A stretch of 64,000 bases of DNA from Lachnospiraceae bacterium AC3007 (lineage in GTDB: Bacteria; Bacillota; Clostridia; Lachnospirales; Lachnospiraceae), in contig JHYK01000014.1 in assembly GCA_000621405.1 (NCBI GenBank), forward strand, positions 1 to 64,000, in the 5' to 3' direction. The translations under genes and the position numbers were made by a program. Under the pieces are notes generated by a model. It saw only the letters and a program-made list of their open reading frames with translations. It was not told the DNA's origin and ran no database searches. Positions 6,039 through 14,125 of the stretch are shown one piece after another; position 1 is the first letter of the stretch; every line of letters starts with the position of its first letter.

Positions 6039-7174
6039 AGATACTGGTGACCGGAGCGCAGGGCTTCATAGGCAGCAACCTCGTAAGAAGGCTTATGAAC
6101 TCCGGATATGATGACATCCTCGAATATACGATAGACAACTCTCTGCAGGATCTTGAAGGATACTGCGGCAGAGTGGATATCGTATTCCATCTTGCCGGCG
6201 TGAACCGTCCGAAGGACGAGAGCGAATTCTTCACCGGCAACAGCGATCTGACAGCAGACCTTGTCGCGTGTCTTGAAAAAGCAGGCAACAAATGTCCCGT
6301 GATCATCACATCCTCCACCCAGGCCGGCTCGGACGATCCGGCAAATAAATACGCAGATTCAAAGCGCAGGGCCGAGGGAGCGCTCTTTGATCACGGACAG
6401 AAGACGAAAGCTCCCGTGATCATCTACCGGCTTCCCAATGTCTTCGGGAAATGGTCGAGGCCGAACTATAATTCGGCGATAGCGACCTTCTGTTACAATA
6501 CTGCTCATTCTCTCCCGATAAAAGTGAACGATCCTTCGCATGAGATGGATCTTGTCTATATCGATGATGTCGTCGCCGAACTCATTGAAGATATGGAGAT
6601 CATGAAGGACGGAGGAAGTGTGGAGGGAGCCGGCAGACCGTATACATCACCACGGTGCCCGATCCATCACACGACTCTTGGTTTTATAGCAGATACGATA
6701 ACGGGATTTCCTGCGATCAGGAAGAGCCTTGAGGTACCGGATCTTTCGGATCCTCTGGTATCAAAGCTTTATTCCACCTATCTCAGTTTCCTTCCGGAGG
6801 ACGGATTCTCATATGAGCTTAAGATGAATAAGGACGAGAGAGGTTCCTTCACCGAATTCATAAGGACCGCGGACAGGGGGCAGGTCTCGGTTAACATAAC
6901 TCATCCGGGGATCACAAAGGGCAATCACTGGCATGACAGCAAGAACGAGAAATTCCTTGTGGTCAAGGGCCGCGGGCTCATCCGGTTCAGAAAGGTCGGA
7001 GAAGAAAAGGTGATCGATTATCATGTGTCCGGGGAGGATCTTACAGTGGTCGATATCCCGACAGGATACGTGCATTGTATAATAAATGAAGGCGAAGACG
7101 AGCTGGTGACAGTAATGTGGGCTTCGGAGGCATTCGATCCCGCCCGTCCGGATACATATTACGAGCAGGTGTGA
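6035..7174 (+). CDS. capF: UDP-2-acetamido-2,6-dideoxy-hexose reductase/epimerase (CapF/FnlB type)
   Basis: Second step toward UDP-L-FucNAc: reduction and epimerisation of the CapE product. The protein has two domains, as CapF does: an N-terminal Rossmann reductase (ILVTGAQGFIGSNL) and a C-terminal metal-binding cupin near residues 270-370 (KGNHWHDSKNEKFLVVKG and GYVHCI). About 379 residues from a GTG start whose GTGA overlaps the capE stop, the usual tight coupling within an operon. An ATG 12 bases further upstream is possible but lies inside capE. Confidence 0.85.
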   Translation: MKILVTGAQGFIGSNLVRRLMNSGYDDILEYTIDNSLQDLEGYCGRVDIVFHLAGVNRPKDESEFFTGNSDLTADLVACLEKAGNKCPVIITSSTQAGSDDPANKYADSKRRAEGALFDHGQKTKAPVIIYRLPNVFGKWSRPNYNSAIATFCYNTAHSLPIKVNDPSHEMDLVYIDDVVAELIEDMEIMKDGGSVEGAGRPYTSPRCPIHHTTLGFIADTITGFPAIRKSLEVPDLSDPLVSKLYSTYLSFLPEDGFSYELKMNKDERGSFTEFIRTADRGQVSVNITHPGITKGNHWHDSKNEKFLVVKGRGLIRFRKVGEEKVIDYHVSGEDLTVVDIPTGYVHCIINEGEDELVTVMWASEAFDPARPDTYYEQV

Positions 7175-7185
7175 AGGAGAAGACG

Positions 7186-8316
7186 ATGGGCAAACTCAAA
7201 CTGATGACTATACTGGGCACAAGGCCTGAGATCATACGGCTGTCTGAGGTCATAAAATGCGCCGACAGGTATTTTGACCATATACTGGTGCATACGGGTC
7301 AGAATTATGATTACACCTTAAATCAGGTCTTCTTCGAGGACCTGGGACTCAGGAAGCCCGATCATTACCTTGACAGCGTAGGCGCTGATCTCGGTGAGAC
7401 CATGGGAAATATAATCGCAAAGTCATATTCACTTATGGTTGACATAAAACCTGACGCAGTCCTGATCCTAGGCGATACGAACTCGGCATTGTCGGCCATA
7501 TCTGCTAAGAGGCTCAAGATCCCCATTTTCCATATGGAGGCAGGCAACCGCTGCTGGGACTGGAACGTCTCCGAGATGATCAACCGCAAGATAGTGGATC
7601 ATATCTCGGATATCAACCTTCCCTATACCGAGCACTCAAGACGGTATCTTCTGTCCGAGGGCATAGACGGCAAGACTGTCTTTGTCACCGGATCGCCGAT
7701 GAAGGAAGTCCTTCTGAAGAATAAAGACCGCATAGAAGCGTCAAACGTACTGTCGGAGCTGTCGCTTGAAGCGGGGAGATACATCCTGGTCTCCGCGCAC
7801 AGAGAGGAAAACATCGATATAGAAGAGAACTTCCTGTCTTTGATGAATTCCATCAATCATATCGCCGAAAAGTACGACATGCCGGTCATATATTCGACGC
7901 ATCCAAGATCGCAGAAGTTCATCGACAAAAGAGGCTTTAAGTTCGACAAGAGAGTGCAGAATCTGAAGCCCTTCGGATATCTCGACTACAATAAGCTTCA
8001 GGAGAATGCCTTCTGTGTGCTTTCGGATTCGGGGACTCTCTCCGAAGAGTCCGCGATGATGGATTTTCCGGCAGTGCTGATCAGGACCTCCACCGAGAGA
8101 CCTGAGGTGCTGGACAAGGGGTCGGTCGTGATAGGAGGGATACGTTCCGAAGACGTGGAACAGGCAGTCGAGCTTGCAGTCGCAATGCACTCAGCTCATG
8201 AGCCTTATGTGGAAGCAGAAGACTATGCCGATGCCAACGTGTCCGTGAAGGTCATAAAACTGATCCAGAGCTACACCAAGATAGTGAACGAGACTGTCTG
8301 GCTGAAGCGGGGATAA
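7186..8316 (+). CDS. capG: UDP-N-acetyl-L-talosamine/UDP-GlcNAc 2-epimerase (CapG/FnlC type)
   Basis: Third enzyme of the UDP-L-FucNAc pathway, a non-hydrolysing C2 epimerase of the WecB family. 376 residues starting MGKLKLMTILGTRPEIIR. The family motifs GTRPEIIRLSEV, VHTGQNYDY, LGDTNSALS, HMEAGNR, STHPRS and SDSGTLSEE are all visible. The ATG at 7186 follows GAAGGAGA; a longer frame upstream only overlaps capF. With capE and capF it forms a complete cassette for N-acetyl-L-fucosamine. Confidence 0.85.
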   Translation: MGKLKLMTILGTRPEIIRLSEVIKCADRYFDHILVHTGQNYDYTLNQVFFEDLGLRKPDHYLDSVGADLGETMGNIIAKSYSLMVDIKPDAVLILGDTNSALSAISAKRLKIPIFHMEAGNRCWDWNVSEMINRKIVDHISDINLPYTEHSRRYLLSEGIDGKTVFVTGSPMKEVLLKNKDRIEASNVLSELSLEAGRYILVSAHREENIDIEENFLSLMNSINHIAEKYDMPVIYSTHPRSQKFIDKRGFKFDKRVQNLKPFGYLDYNKLQENAFCVLSDSGTLSEESAMMDFPAVLIRTSTERPEVLDKGSVVIGGIRSEDVEQAVELAVAMHSAHEPYVEAEDYADANVSVKVIKLIQSYTKIVNETVWLKRG

Positions 8317-8318
8317 GG

Positions 8319-9362
8319 ATGGAGAAGCGGGTCCTTGTCCTTGACATAGCGGCGTCCAAGACAGGCGCGCTCTCTGTGTTGCAGGACTTCTACGGATATG
8401 TCTGTGACAGGGCAGGAACGGACGGGAACGGTTCGGATGTGCGCTGGAACTTTGTGACGGGCGCGCAGGGGATCCTTGAAGAAAGACCCGATAAAAACGT
8501 TGATATCATTGTAAGAAGCGACGTCAAGGCATCTTCTGCCAGGCGTCTTCGCTTTGAACTCATCGACGGAGGAGCCTGGATCAATAAGATATCGCCTGAT
8601 ATAGTATTCAGCCTTGAGAACATGATCCCTCGCGGGATAAGGCAGGATATCAAACAGGTGTTATATATTCATCAGCCCGTGGGATTCCAGCATTTTAAGA
8701 AGTTTTCCCTTTTCCGCAGGGAGGAAAAAGAGCAGGCGTTATACCAGAGGTTCTATCATCCTCTGATCATCTCTTCGGCAAAAAGAGCGGACAGATGTGT
8801 GGTACAGACGGAGTGGATGAGAAAAGCTCTTATACATGATATCGGAGGAGCCGGTGATAAGGTCTTTAAGGTTCCGCCTTCTATACCGGATCTTACGGAG
8901 TACGTAAAGCCGGGCGCTTTCGAAAAAAAGAGATTCTTCTATCCGGCAAGTGATCTTCCCTACAAGAATCATGCCGTTATAGAGGAGGCACGCAGGATAC
9001 TTGAGGCTGACGGATATGATCCGGAAGTGATATATACAAAGGACAGGCTGCTCCCGAGAGAGGAAGTCTTTGAAGAGTACGCAGGGAGCACGCTTTTATT
9101 TCCTTCATACCTTGAGACGTACGGGATGCCGCTCGGAGAGGCAAGACAGTTCGGCAATCCCATACTTGCTGCCGATACGGACTTTGCTCGTGAAGTGCTG
9201 AAAGACTATGATAACGCTCATTTCTTTGATGCTTTTGATCCGAAGGCCCTTGCTGATCTCATGAAGGATGTGATGGAAGGAAGGATAGGACCGAAAGAGC
9301 CTTCCCCGGGAAAGAGCGTGGAGGATCCGTACGGAGAATTGGTTGACATAATATTAGGGTGA
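8319..9362 (+). CDS. Glycosyltransferase, GT4-like (GT-B fold)
   Basis: A 347-residue cytosolic glycosyltransferase. The C-terminal half has the GT4 donor-binding pattern: FYPASDLPYKNHAVI, then LLFPSYLETYGMPLGEARQ with the E-x7-E type glutamates, and the NPILAADTDFAREVL stretch. It follows capG by 2 bases with an AAGGATG start context and may add L-FucNAc or a neighbouring sugar to the lipid-linked unit. Donor and linkage cannot be told from sequence. Confidence 0.75.
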   Translation: MEKRVLVLDIAASKTGALSVLQDFYGYVCDRAGTDGNGSDVRWNFVTGAQGILEERPDKNVDIIVRSDVKASSARRLRFELIDGGAWINKISPDIVFSLENMIPRGIRQDIKQVLYIHQPVGFQHFKKFSLFRREEKEQALYQRFYHPLIISSAKRADRCVVQTEWMRKALIHDIGGAGDKVFKVPPSIPDLTEYVKPGAFEKKRFFYPASDLPYKNHAVIEEARRILEADGYDPEVIYTKDRLLPREEVFEEYAGSTLLFPSYLETYGMPLGEARQFGNPILAADTDFAREVLKDYDNAHFFDAFDPKALADLMKDVMEGRIGPKEPSPGKSVEDPYGELVDIILG

Positions 9363-9430
9363 CAAGACAGGGGGGACGGTTCTTTTGTCTTGTCGTTCCG
9401 GCAAGACAAAAGAACCGTCCCCCTGTCTTG
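9363..9430. repeat. GGGGACGGTTCTTTTGTC-type palindromic element
   Basis: Immediately after the glycosyltransferase stop codon there is an inverted repeat: arms at 9363-9392 and 9402-9430 pair over 29 of 30 positions (left arm has one extra G), with a 9-base loop. The word GGGGACGGTTCTTTTGTC is, from memory, a widespread dispersed bacterial repeat. A related copy occurs at 19576. As RNA it would form a very stable hairpin, but no T run follows. Confidence 0.8.
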
Positions 9431-9436
9431 AGTATA

Positions 9437-9445
9437 TGATATAAT
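9437..9445 (+). promoter_or_regulatory. Extended -10 element
   Basis: TGATATAAT (extended -10) just downstream of the palindrome and 21 bases before the next start codon; a likely internal promoter for the heptose part of the locus. Confidence 0.45.
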
Positions 9446-9465
9446 TAAGATTACGGAGGAGAGTA

Positions 9466-10413
9466 ATGCATTATCTTATCACCGGGGGAGCCGGATTCAT
9501 AGGCTCCAATATGGCCGACAGGCTTCTGTCGCTGGGACATACGGTCACCGTGTACGACGGATTTGTCACGGGCCACAGGGAGTATCTTAAAAAGGCTTCG
9601 GAGAATAAAAACTTCAATCTCGTGGAGGCCCGTCTTGAGGATGAGGAAGTCCTGAACGAAGCCATGAAGGGCGTCGACTTTGTATTTCATTTTGCCGCAA
9701 ATGCAGATGTCAGGAGAGGACTGGAGCATCCGCTGAAGGATCTAGAACAGAATACCGTCAATACGGCCAGAGTGCTTGAGGCCATGAGAAAGAATGACGT
9801 AAAGCGGATAGGCTTTTCTTCCACGGGCTCTGTATACGGAGAGGCTGAGGTGATCCCCACGCCGGAGGATGCGCCTTTTCCTGTGCAGACCTCGCTCTAT
9901 GCCGCATCAAAGCTCGCGGGCGAGGGTATGATAGAGTCCTATTGCGAAGGCTTTGATTTCCAGGGCTTCATATTCAGGTTCGTATCGATACTCGGCGAGA
10001 GATATCCTCACGGACATGTCTATGATTTCTACAAGAAGCTGAAGGAGGATCCGACAAAGCTACATGTCCTTGGCGACGGACATCAGAAGAAATCATATCT
10101 TTACGTGGGCGACTGTCTCGATGCGATACTCACGGTCACTGAGAAGTGCAGGGATAAGATCAATATATACAACCTCGGGACTGACGAATACTGCGAGGTA
10201 AACGACTCCATAAGATGGATCACGGGACGCATGGGGGTGACCCCGGAGCTTTCCTATTCCGGCGGAAATAAGGGCTGGATCGGTGACAATCCCTTCATCT
10301 ATCTTGATACAAAGAAGGTCAGAAGCCTCGGATGGAAGCCGAAATACACGATAGAGCAGGCAGTCGTGAAGACAGTCGAATACATAATGGAGAACGAGTG
10401 GATACTGGACTGA
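9466..10413 (+). CDS. NAD-dependent nucleotide-sugar epimerase/dehydratase (extended SDR)
   Basis: A 315-residue extended short-chain dehydrogenase: the NAD-binding loop ITGGAGFIGSNM is at the N-terminus, SSTGSVYGE is the active-site serine strand and YAASK carries the catalytic Tyr and Lys. The ADVRRGLEHP segment is common in UDP-glucose 4-epimerase relatives that sit in heptose clusters. As the next genes make GDP-D-glycero-D-manno-heptose, it may modify that nucleotide sugar, but the substrate is an inference from position. A GGAGGAGA ribosome binding site precedes the ATG. Confidence 0.75.
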   Translation: MHYLITGGAGFIGSNMADRLLSLGHTVTVYDGFVTGHREYLKKASENKNFNLVEARLEDEEVLNEAMKGVDFVFHFAANADVRRGLEHPLKDLEQNTVNTARVLEAMRKNDVKRIGFSSTGSVYGEAEVIPTPEDAPFPVQTSLYAASKLAGEGMIESYCEGFDFQGFIFRFVSILGERYPHGHVYDFYKKLKEDPTKLHVLGDGHQKKSYLYVGDCLDAILTVTEKCRDKINIYNLGTDEYCEVNDSIRWITGRMGVTPELSYSGGNKGWIGDNPFIYLDTKKVRSLGWKPKYTIEQAVVKTVEYIMENEWILD

Positions 10414-10472
10414 GGGCTTGGTTTACATAAATCAAATCCCGCCGTCCGGATGTTGATACACGGAGGAAGATC

Positions 10473-11033
10473 ATGGATATAAAAGGATATATAGACAGCT
10501 ACCTTGAGCAGACTGAGGAGATTGCGAGAAGCCTCTCGAAGGAAGAGATTGAAAAGTCCGTCGCGATCTTAAGGAAGGTCAGAGCCGAGGACGGAAGGCT
10601 CTTCATACTTGGCGTCGGCGGATCTGCTGCCAATGCTTCCCATGCTGTTAATGATTTCAGGAAGATAGGCGGCATAGAGACCTATGCTCCTACGGATAAT
10701 GTGTCAGAGCTCACGGCGCGCACCAATGATGAAGGGTGGGATACGACATTCACGGAGTGGCTTAAGATATCCCATATCGGCGCAAATGATGCAGTCATGG
10801 TGCTCTCGGTCGGCGGAGGCAATGAGAATGCAAGCCCTAACATAGTGTCGGCGCTGAAGCTTGCCAAGGAAAGAGGAGCGGCTGTCATCTCGATAGTATC
10901 GAGGGACGGAGGGTATTCCAAGAAGGTTAGCGATGCATGCGTGCTGATACCTGTCGTCGACGAGACAAGGATCACTCCGCACGCGGAGGGCTTCCAGGGT
11001 ATAGTGTGGCATCTTTTAGTTAATGCGCTGTGA
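10473..11033 (+). CDS. gmhA: D-sedoheptulose 7-phosphate isomerase (SIS domain)
   Basis: First committed step of heptose synthesis: isomerises sedoheptulose 7-phosphate to D-glycero-D-manno-heptose 7-phosphate. The 186-residue SIS-fold protein shows LGVGGSAANASHAVNDF, SVGGGNENASPNIVSAL and the C-terminal helix FQGIVWHLLVNAL, as in GmhA. A GGAGGAAG ribosome binding site precedes the ATG. The pathway partners HddA and HddC-GmhB follow. The gene is slightly shorter than many GmhA proteins (about 190-200), and a diverged copy of its last codons lies 54 bases downstream of its stop. Confidence 0.8.
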   Translation: MDIKGYIDSYLEQTEEIARSLSKEEIEKSVAILRKVRAEDGRLFILGVGGSAANASHAVNDFRKIGGIETYAPTDNVSELTARTNDEGWDTTFTEWLKISHIGANDAVMVLSVGGGNENASPNIVSALKLAKERGAAVISIVSRDGGYSKKVSDACVLIPVVDETRITPHAEGFQGIVWHLLVNAL

Positions 11034-11086
11034 TCTGCTGCTTTATTGCATATGCTGCGTCGGTTGCACTTTAGAGGATGCGCTTG

Positions 11087-11112
11087 GGCATCTCCTCGTG
11101 AATGCACTGTGA
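11087..11112 (+). pseudogene. Remnant of a second GmhA 3' end
   Basis: These 26 bases encode GHLLVNAL-stop and align with the end of gmhA (11008-11033) with five differences, all synonymous within HLLVNAL. It looks like the leftover 3' end of a diverged, deleted gmhA homologue. The surrounding gap 11034-11354 otherwise holds only the palindromic element at 11163. Confidence 0.5.
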
Positions 11113-11162
11113 AATAAGCGCCCGCGGACTCCGATCCTGCATATGTTGACTGAGTTACAGTG

Positions 11163-11330
11163 CTCTCCGGAAGATATATATTTTTCAGAGCAATAAGCAC
11201 GTCGAACTTAGCGAAGGCGAGTGCCCTGGCCCGACTAAGCTGCGAAGCGCGTTACGAGGGCCGCTTGGGCACGAAGGCTGAGCTTAGTGAGATCGTAGCC
11301 GCGGTTGAAAAATATATATCTTTCGGAGAG
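11163..11330. repeat. Palindromic element with long AT-rich arms
   Basis: The arms 11163-11185 and 11308-11330 are complementary at 22 of 23 positions (CTCTCCGGAAGATATATATT and its partner). Inside are a second complementary pair around GTGCCC/GGGCAC and the word GCTGAGCTTAGTGAGATCGTAGC. A relative of that internal word lies in the element at 18001-18201, whose arms have different sequence but are also complementary. This suggests a structured RNA or small non-autonomous mobile element. A short open frame across it is not regarded as a gene. Confidence 0.65.
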
Positions 11331-11354
11331 TTGATAAAGGAGTTTACATAACAC

Positions 11355-12332
11355 ATGATTATCGCACGCAGTCCGCTGAGGATATCGCTCGGCGGGGGAG
11401 GCACGGATCTCCCTTCATATTACGAGAAGAAAGGCGGTTTCCTGATCTCTGCCGCCATCGACAAATATGTTTACATAATATTGCATAAAAACTTTGACGG
11501 CAAGATAATGCTCAAATATTCCGACTACGAGGAGACCGATTCTGTAGGAGGGATAAGGCATGCGATCTTCCGCGAGACCATGAAGAAGCTTGAGATACCG
11601 GATGACTGCTCGCTGGAGATATGCTCCATGGCGGATATCCCCGCAGGCACCGGACTGGGCTCTTCGAGCACCTTTACGACTGCGCTCTTAAAGGCTCTCC
11701 ATCAGTACAAGAGAGATTTTGTAAGCACAAGGACTCTTGCAGAGGAAGCCTGTGACATAGAGATGAATATGCTGCATGAGCCCATAGGCAAGCAGGATCA
11801 GTATATCTCGGCATACGGCGGGATCACCTGCATGGAATTTGACAACACCGGCAGGGTGAATGTGTATCCTCTTGAGATATCGAACAGGACGCTCTATGAT
11901 CTTGAGGATAATCTGATCCTTTATTTCACCGGCTTCTCGAGGTCTGCTTCTTCGATACTCAAGGAGCAGGATGATGCCAGCAAAAAGGATGACGAAGCCA
12001 TGATGAAGAATCTGGACTTCGTAAAAGAGCTGGGATACAGATCAAAGGAAGTCCTGGAAAAGGGTGACTTAAGGGGCTTTGCGGATATAATGAACATCCA
12101 TTGGGAGTACAAGAAGAAGCGCTCCGGCAACATGAGCAATCCGCAGATAGACGAATGGTATGAACTTGCGATGAAAAACGGCGCTCTGGGCGGCAAGATG
12201 ATAGGCGCCGGCGGAGGAGGCTTCCTGCTTTTCTATACAGAGAACAAGACCGCCTTAAGAAGCGCAATGCAGGGCACCGGCATGGAGGAAGTGCGTTTCA
12301 GATTTGAACACGAAGGAGCAACGATCCTGTGA
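11355..12332 (+). CDS. hddA: D-glycero-alpha-D-manno-heptose 7-phosphate kinase (GHMP family)
   Basis: Phosphorylates heptose 7-phosphate at C1 with ATP to give the alpha-1,7-bisphosphate used in GDP-heptose synthesis. The 325-residue GHMP kinase has the N-terminal substrate motif ARSPLRISLGGGGTDLPSYY, the ATP loop DIPAGTGLGSSSTFTTALL near residue 95, and the C-terminal GGKMIGAGGGGFLLFY. This combination, with a GmhA upstream and a guanylyltransferase downstream, is diagnostic of HddA rather than galactokinase or mevalonate kinase. It overlaps the next gene by 4 bases. Confidence 0.85.
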   Translation: MIIARSPLRISLGGGGTDLPSYYEKKGGFLISAAIDKYVYIILHKNFDGKIMLKYSDYEETDSVGGIRHAIFRETMKKLEIPDDCSLEICSMADIPAGTGLGSSSTFTTALLKALHQYKRDFVSTRTLAEEACDIEMNMLHEPIGKQDQYISAYGGITCMEFDNTGRVNVYPLEISNRTLYDLEDNLILYFTGFSRSASSILKEQDDASKKDDEAMMKNLDFVKELGYRSKEVLEKGDLRGFADIMNIHWEYKKKRSGNMSNPQIDEWYELAMKNGALGGKMIGAGGGGFLLFYTENKTALRSAMQGTGMEEVRFRFEHEGATIL

Positions 12333-13348
12333 TGGAAGAGAATCAGCCGAAGATATCGGTTATATCCATAATATATGACGTGGCGGCCTTTCTTCCGAGA
12401 GCGCTCGAGAGCATAGTCTCCCAGACGTACAAAAACCTCGAGATAATCCTCGTGGTAGGAGAGAAGGACGGTACAGATAAGGGAGATCTTGCCATATGCG
12501 AGCGCTTTGCGAAGAAGGATGACAGGATCAGGATCATCCGCACTCCGGCAAAAGGCACTGGAGATGCGAGAAATAAGGGCCTCGATGCAGCGACCGGCGA
12601 TTATATAGGCTTTGTGGACGGTGATGACTGGGCGGAACCTGAGATGTTCAGGAAGCTTTATGTAAACCTCATTGAGCATGAGGCACGTCTTTCCGTCTGC
12701 GGCAAGTACAGTGAATACGAAGACCGCTCCGAGGCTGATCCTGACGCAGGCATAAGGGATATGGACCCTGCCGGCGCCTTCGAGATGATACTTAAGGGCA
12801 CGGGGTTTTTCTTTCACTGCTGGGACAAGCTCTTTGAGGCATCGATATTTGAGGACTTAAGATTCCCCGACGACAGATATCTCGAGGACAGGTATGTGAT
12901 AGACAAGGCGATAGCAAAGGCCGGGAAGATAGTATATGATACGGAGCCCCTGTATCACTACAGGGTAAGGGGCAACAGCCTCTCGAGAGTAAAGGACATG
13001 GCAGAGCATAATACTGAAGCGGACATGGAGTTTGCTGATTTTGCCTGCGGTATAGCGCCTGAGCTTAAAAGTGCGGCTGACGCATTCCTCCTGTACGATC
13101 ATCTGACATGCATACAGAATTATCTTATCTACTTCAAGGGGAAGAGCACCGACAGCGAGAGGATGCAGAACAGATACAGAGAACATCTGGAGTATGTAAG
13201 AGATATGGGGGAGGGCATAAAGGACAATCCCGAGATAGGGAGGAGCCTGAGGATCAAGAGGCAGCTCTCACTCCACGCTCCGTGGCTTCTGGCGATCCTG
13301 ACCCGTACTCATGTAAAGAAACTCGCAAAGAGCAAAAAGTTCCAATAG
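12329..13348 (+). CDS. Glycosyltransferase family 2
   Basis: A 339-residue GT-A enzyme. The N-terminal domain shows VISIIYDVAAFLPRALES, SQTYKNLEIILV, GTGDARNKGLDAATGDYIGF and the metal-binding FVDGDDW. The C-terminal hundred residues are helical and unassigned. The start is GTG at 12329, overlapping the hddA stop, with AAGGAG 11 bases upstream; an ATG at 12332 is the alternative. Acceptor and donor are unknown; heptose is a reasonable guess from position. Confidence 0.8.
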   Translation: MMEENQPKISVISIIYDVAAFLPRALESIVSQTYKNLEIILVVGEKDGTDKGDLAICERFAKKDDRIRIIRTPAKGTGDARNKGLDAATGDYIGFVDGDDWAEPEMFRKLYVNLIEHEARLSVCGKYSEYEDRSEADPDAGIRDMDPAGAFEMILKGTGFFFHCWDKLFEASIFEDLRFPDDRYLEDRYVIDKAIAKAGKIVYDTEPLYHYRVRGNSLSRVKDMAEHNTEADMEFADFACGIAPELKSAADAFLLYDHLTCIQNYLIYFKGKSTDSERMQNRYREHLEYVRDMGEGIKDNPEIGRSLRIKRQLSLHAPWLLAILTRTHVKKLAKSKKFQ

Positions 13349-13368
13349 GATGCGAAAGGTAAAGACTT

Positions 13369-14085
13369 ATGGATTATCGTGATCTGAAGATAGACATATA
13401 TGCGGACGGCGCAGACATTAAGAAGATGATAGCGGAGCATGACAAGGGCTTTGTAAAGGGCTTTACCACAAACCCTACCCTTATGAAAAAGGCGGGCGTC
13501 ACGGATTACAAGACCTTTGCAAAAGAAGCCGCAGGAGCCATAAAGGATGTGCCGCTCTCCTTTGAGGTATTCTCGGATGAGTTTGACCTCATGGAGAAGG
13601 AAGCAAAGATACTGGCGGATTACGGCGACAACATATATGTGAAGATCCCGGTCACGAATACAAAGGGCGAAAGCAGCGCGGATCTGATCCGCACTCTGTC
13701 GTCAGACGGGCTGAAGCTGAACGTCACTGCGGTCTTCACAACGGATCAGGCAAAAGCGGTTCTCGATGCCCTCGATCCTTCTCATCCGTCCATAGTATCC
13801 ATCTTTGCGGGAAGGATCACTAACGCGGGCATCGATGCAGAGCCCGTCATCAGCGAGGTTGCGCGTATGTGCAAAGAGCACGGCAATTCCAAGGTGCTCT
13901 GGGCTTCAAGCCGTGAACTCTTTAACGTGATCCAGGCGGAGAGATCCGGTGCCGATATAATCACTCTGACAGACGATCTGATCAGGGCGCTTCCGACACT
14001 CGGGAAGGATCTTGATGAATACTCCCTCGATACAGTTAAGATGTTTTATAATGACGGACGGGCTTTGGGATTCAAGATATTATGA
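13369..14085 (+). CDS. Transaldolase family protein (TalC/FSA-like)
   Basis: A 238-residue TIM-barrel aldolase of the transaldolase family. TTNPTLMKKAG is the N-terminal family signature, VKIPVTNTKG carries the Schiff-base lysine (about residue 100), NVTAVFT follows, and VLWASSRELFN replaces the usual ASxR strand. The length fits the small TalC/fructose-6-phosphate aldolase branch rather than the 320-residue TalB. Its place between hddA and hddC-gmhB suggests it supplies sedoheptulose 7-phosphate to GmhA. That role is inferred from context, not shown by sequence. Confidence 0.8.
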   Translation: MDYRDLKIDIYADGADIKKMIAEHDKGFVKGFTTNPTLMKKAGVTDYKTFAKEAAGAIKDVPLSFEVFSDEFDLMEKEAKILADYGDNIYVKIPVTNTKGESSADLIRTLSSDGLKLNVTAVFTTDQAKAVLDALDPSHPSIVSIFAGRITNAGIDAEPVISEVARMCKEHGNSKVLWASSRELFNVIQAERSGADIITLTDDLIRALPTLGKDLDEYSLDTVKMFYNDGRALGFKIL

Positions 14086-14125
14086 TGTCCACAGAGGAGA
14101 TCCGAAAGGCGGAGGGTTATAGCTC

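Noticed and set aside
11160-11351. 63-codon open frame in the gap before hddA
   Set aside because: It runs across a long inverted repeat and encodes no recognisable protein; the palindrome explains the sequence better.
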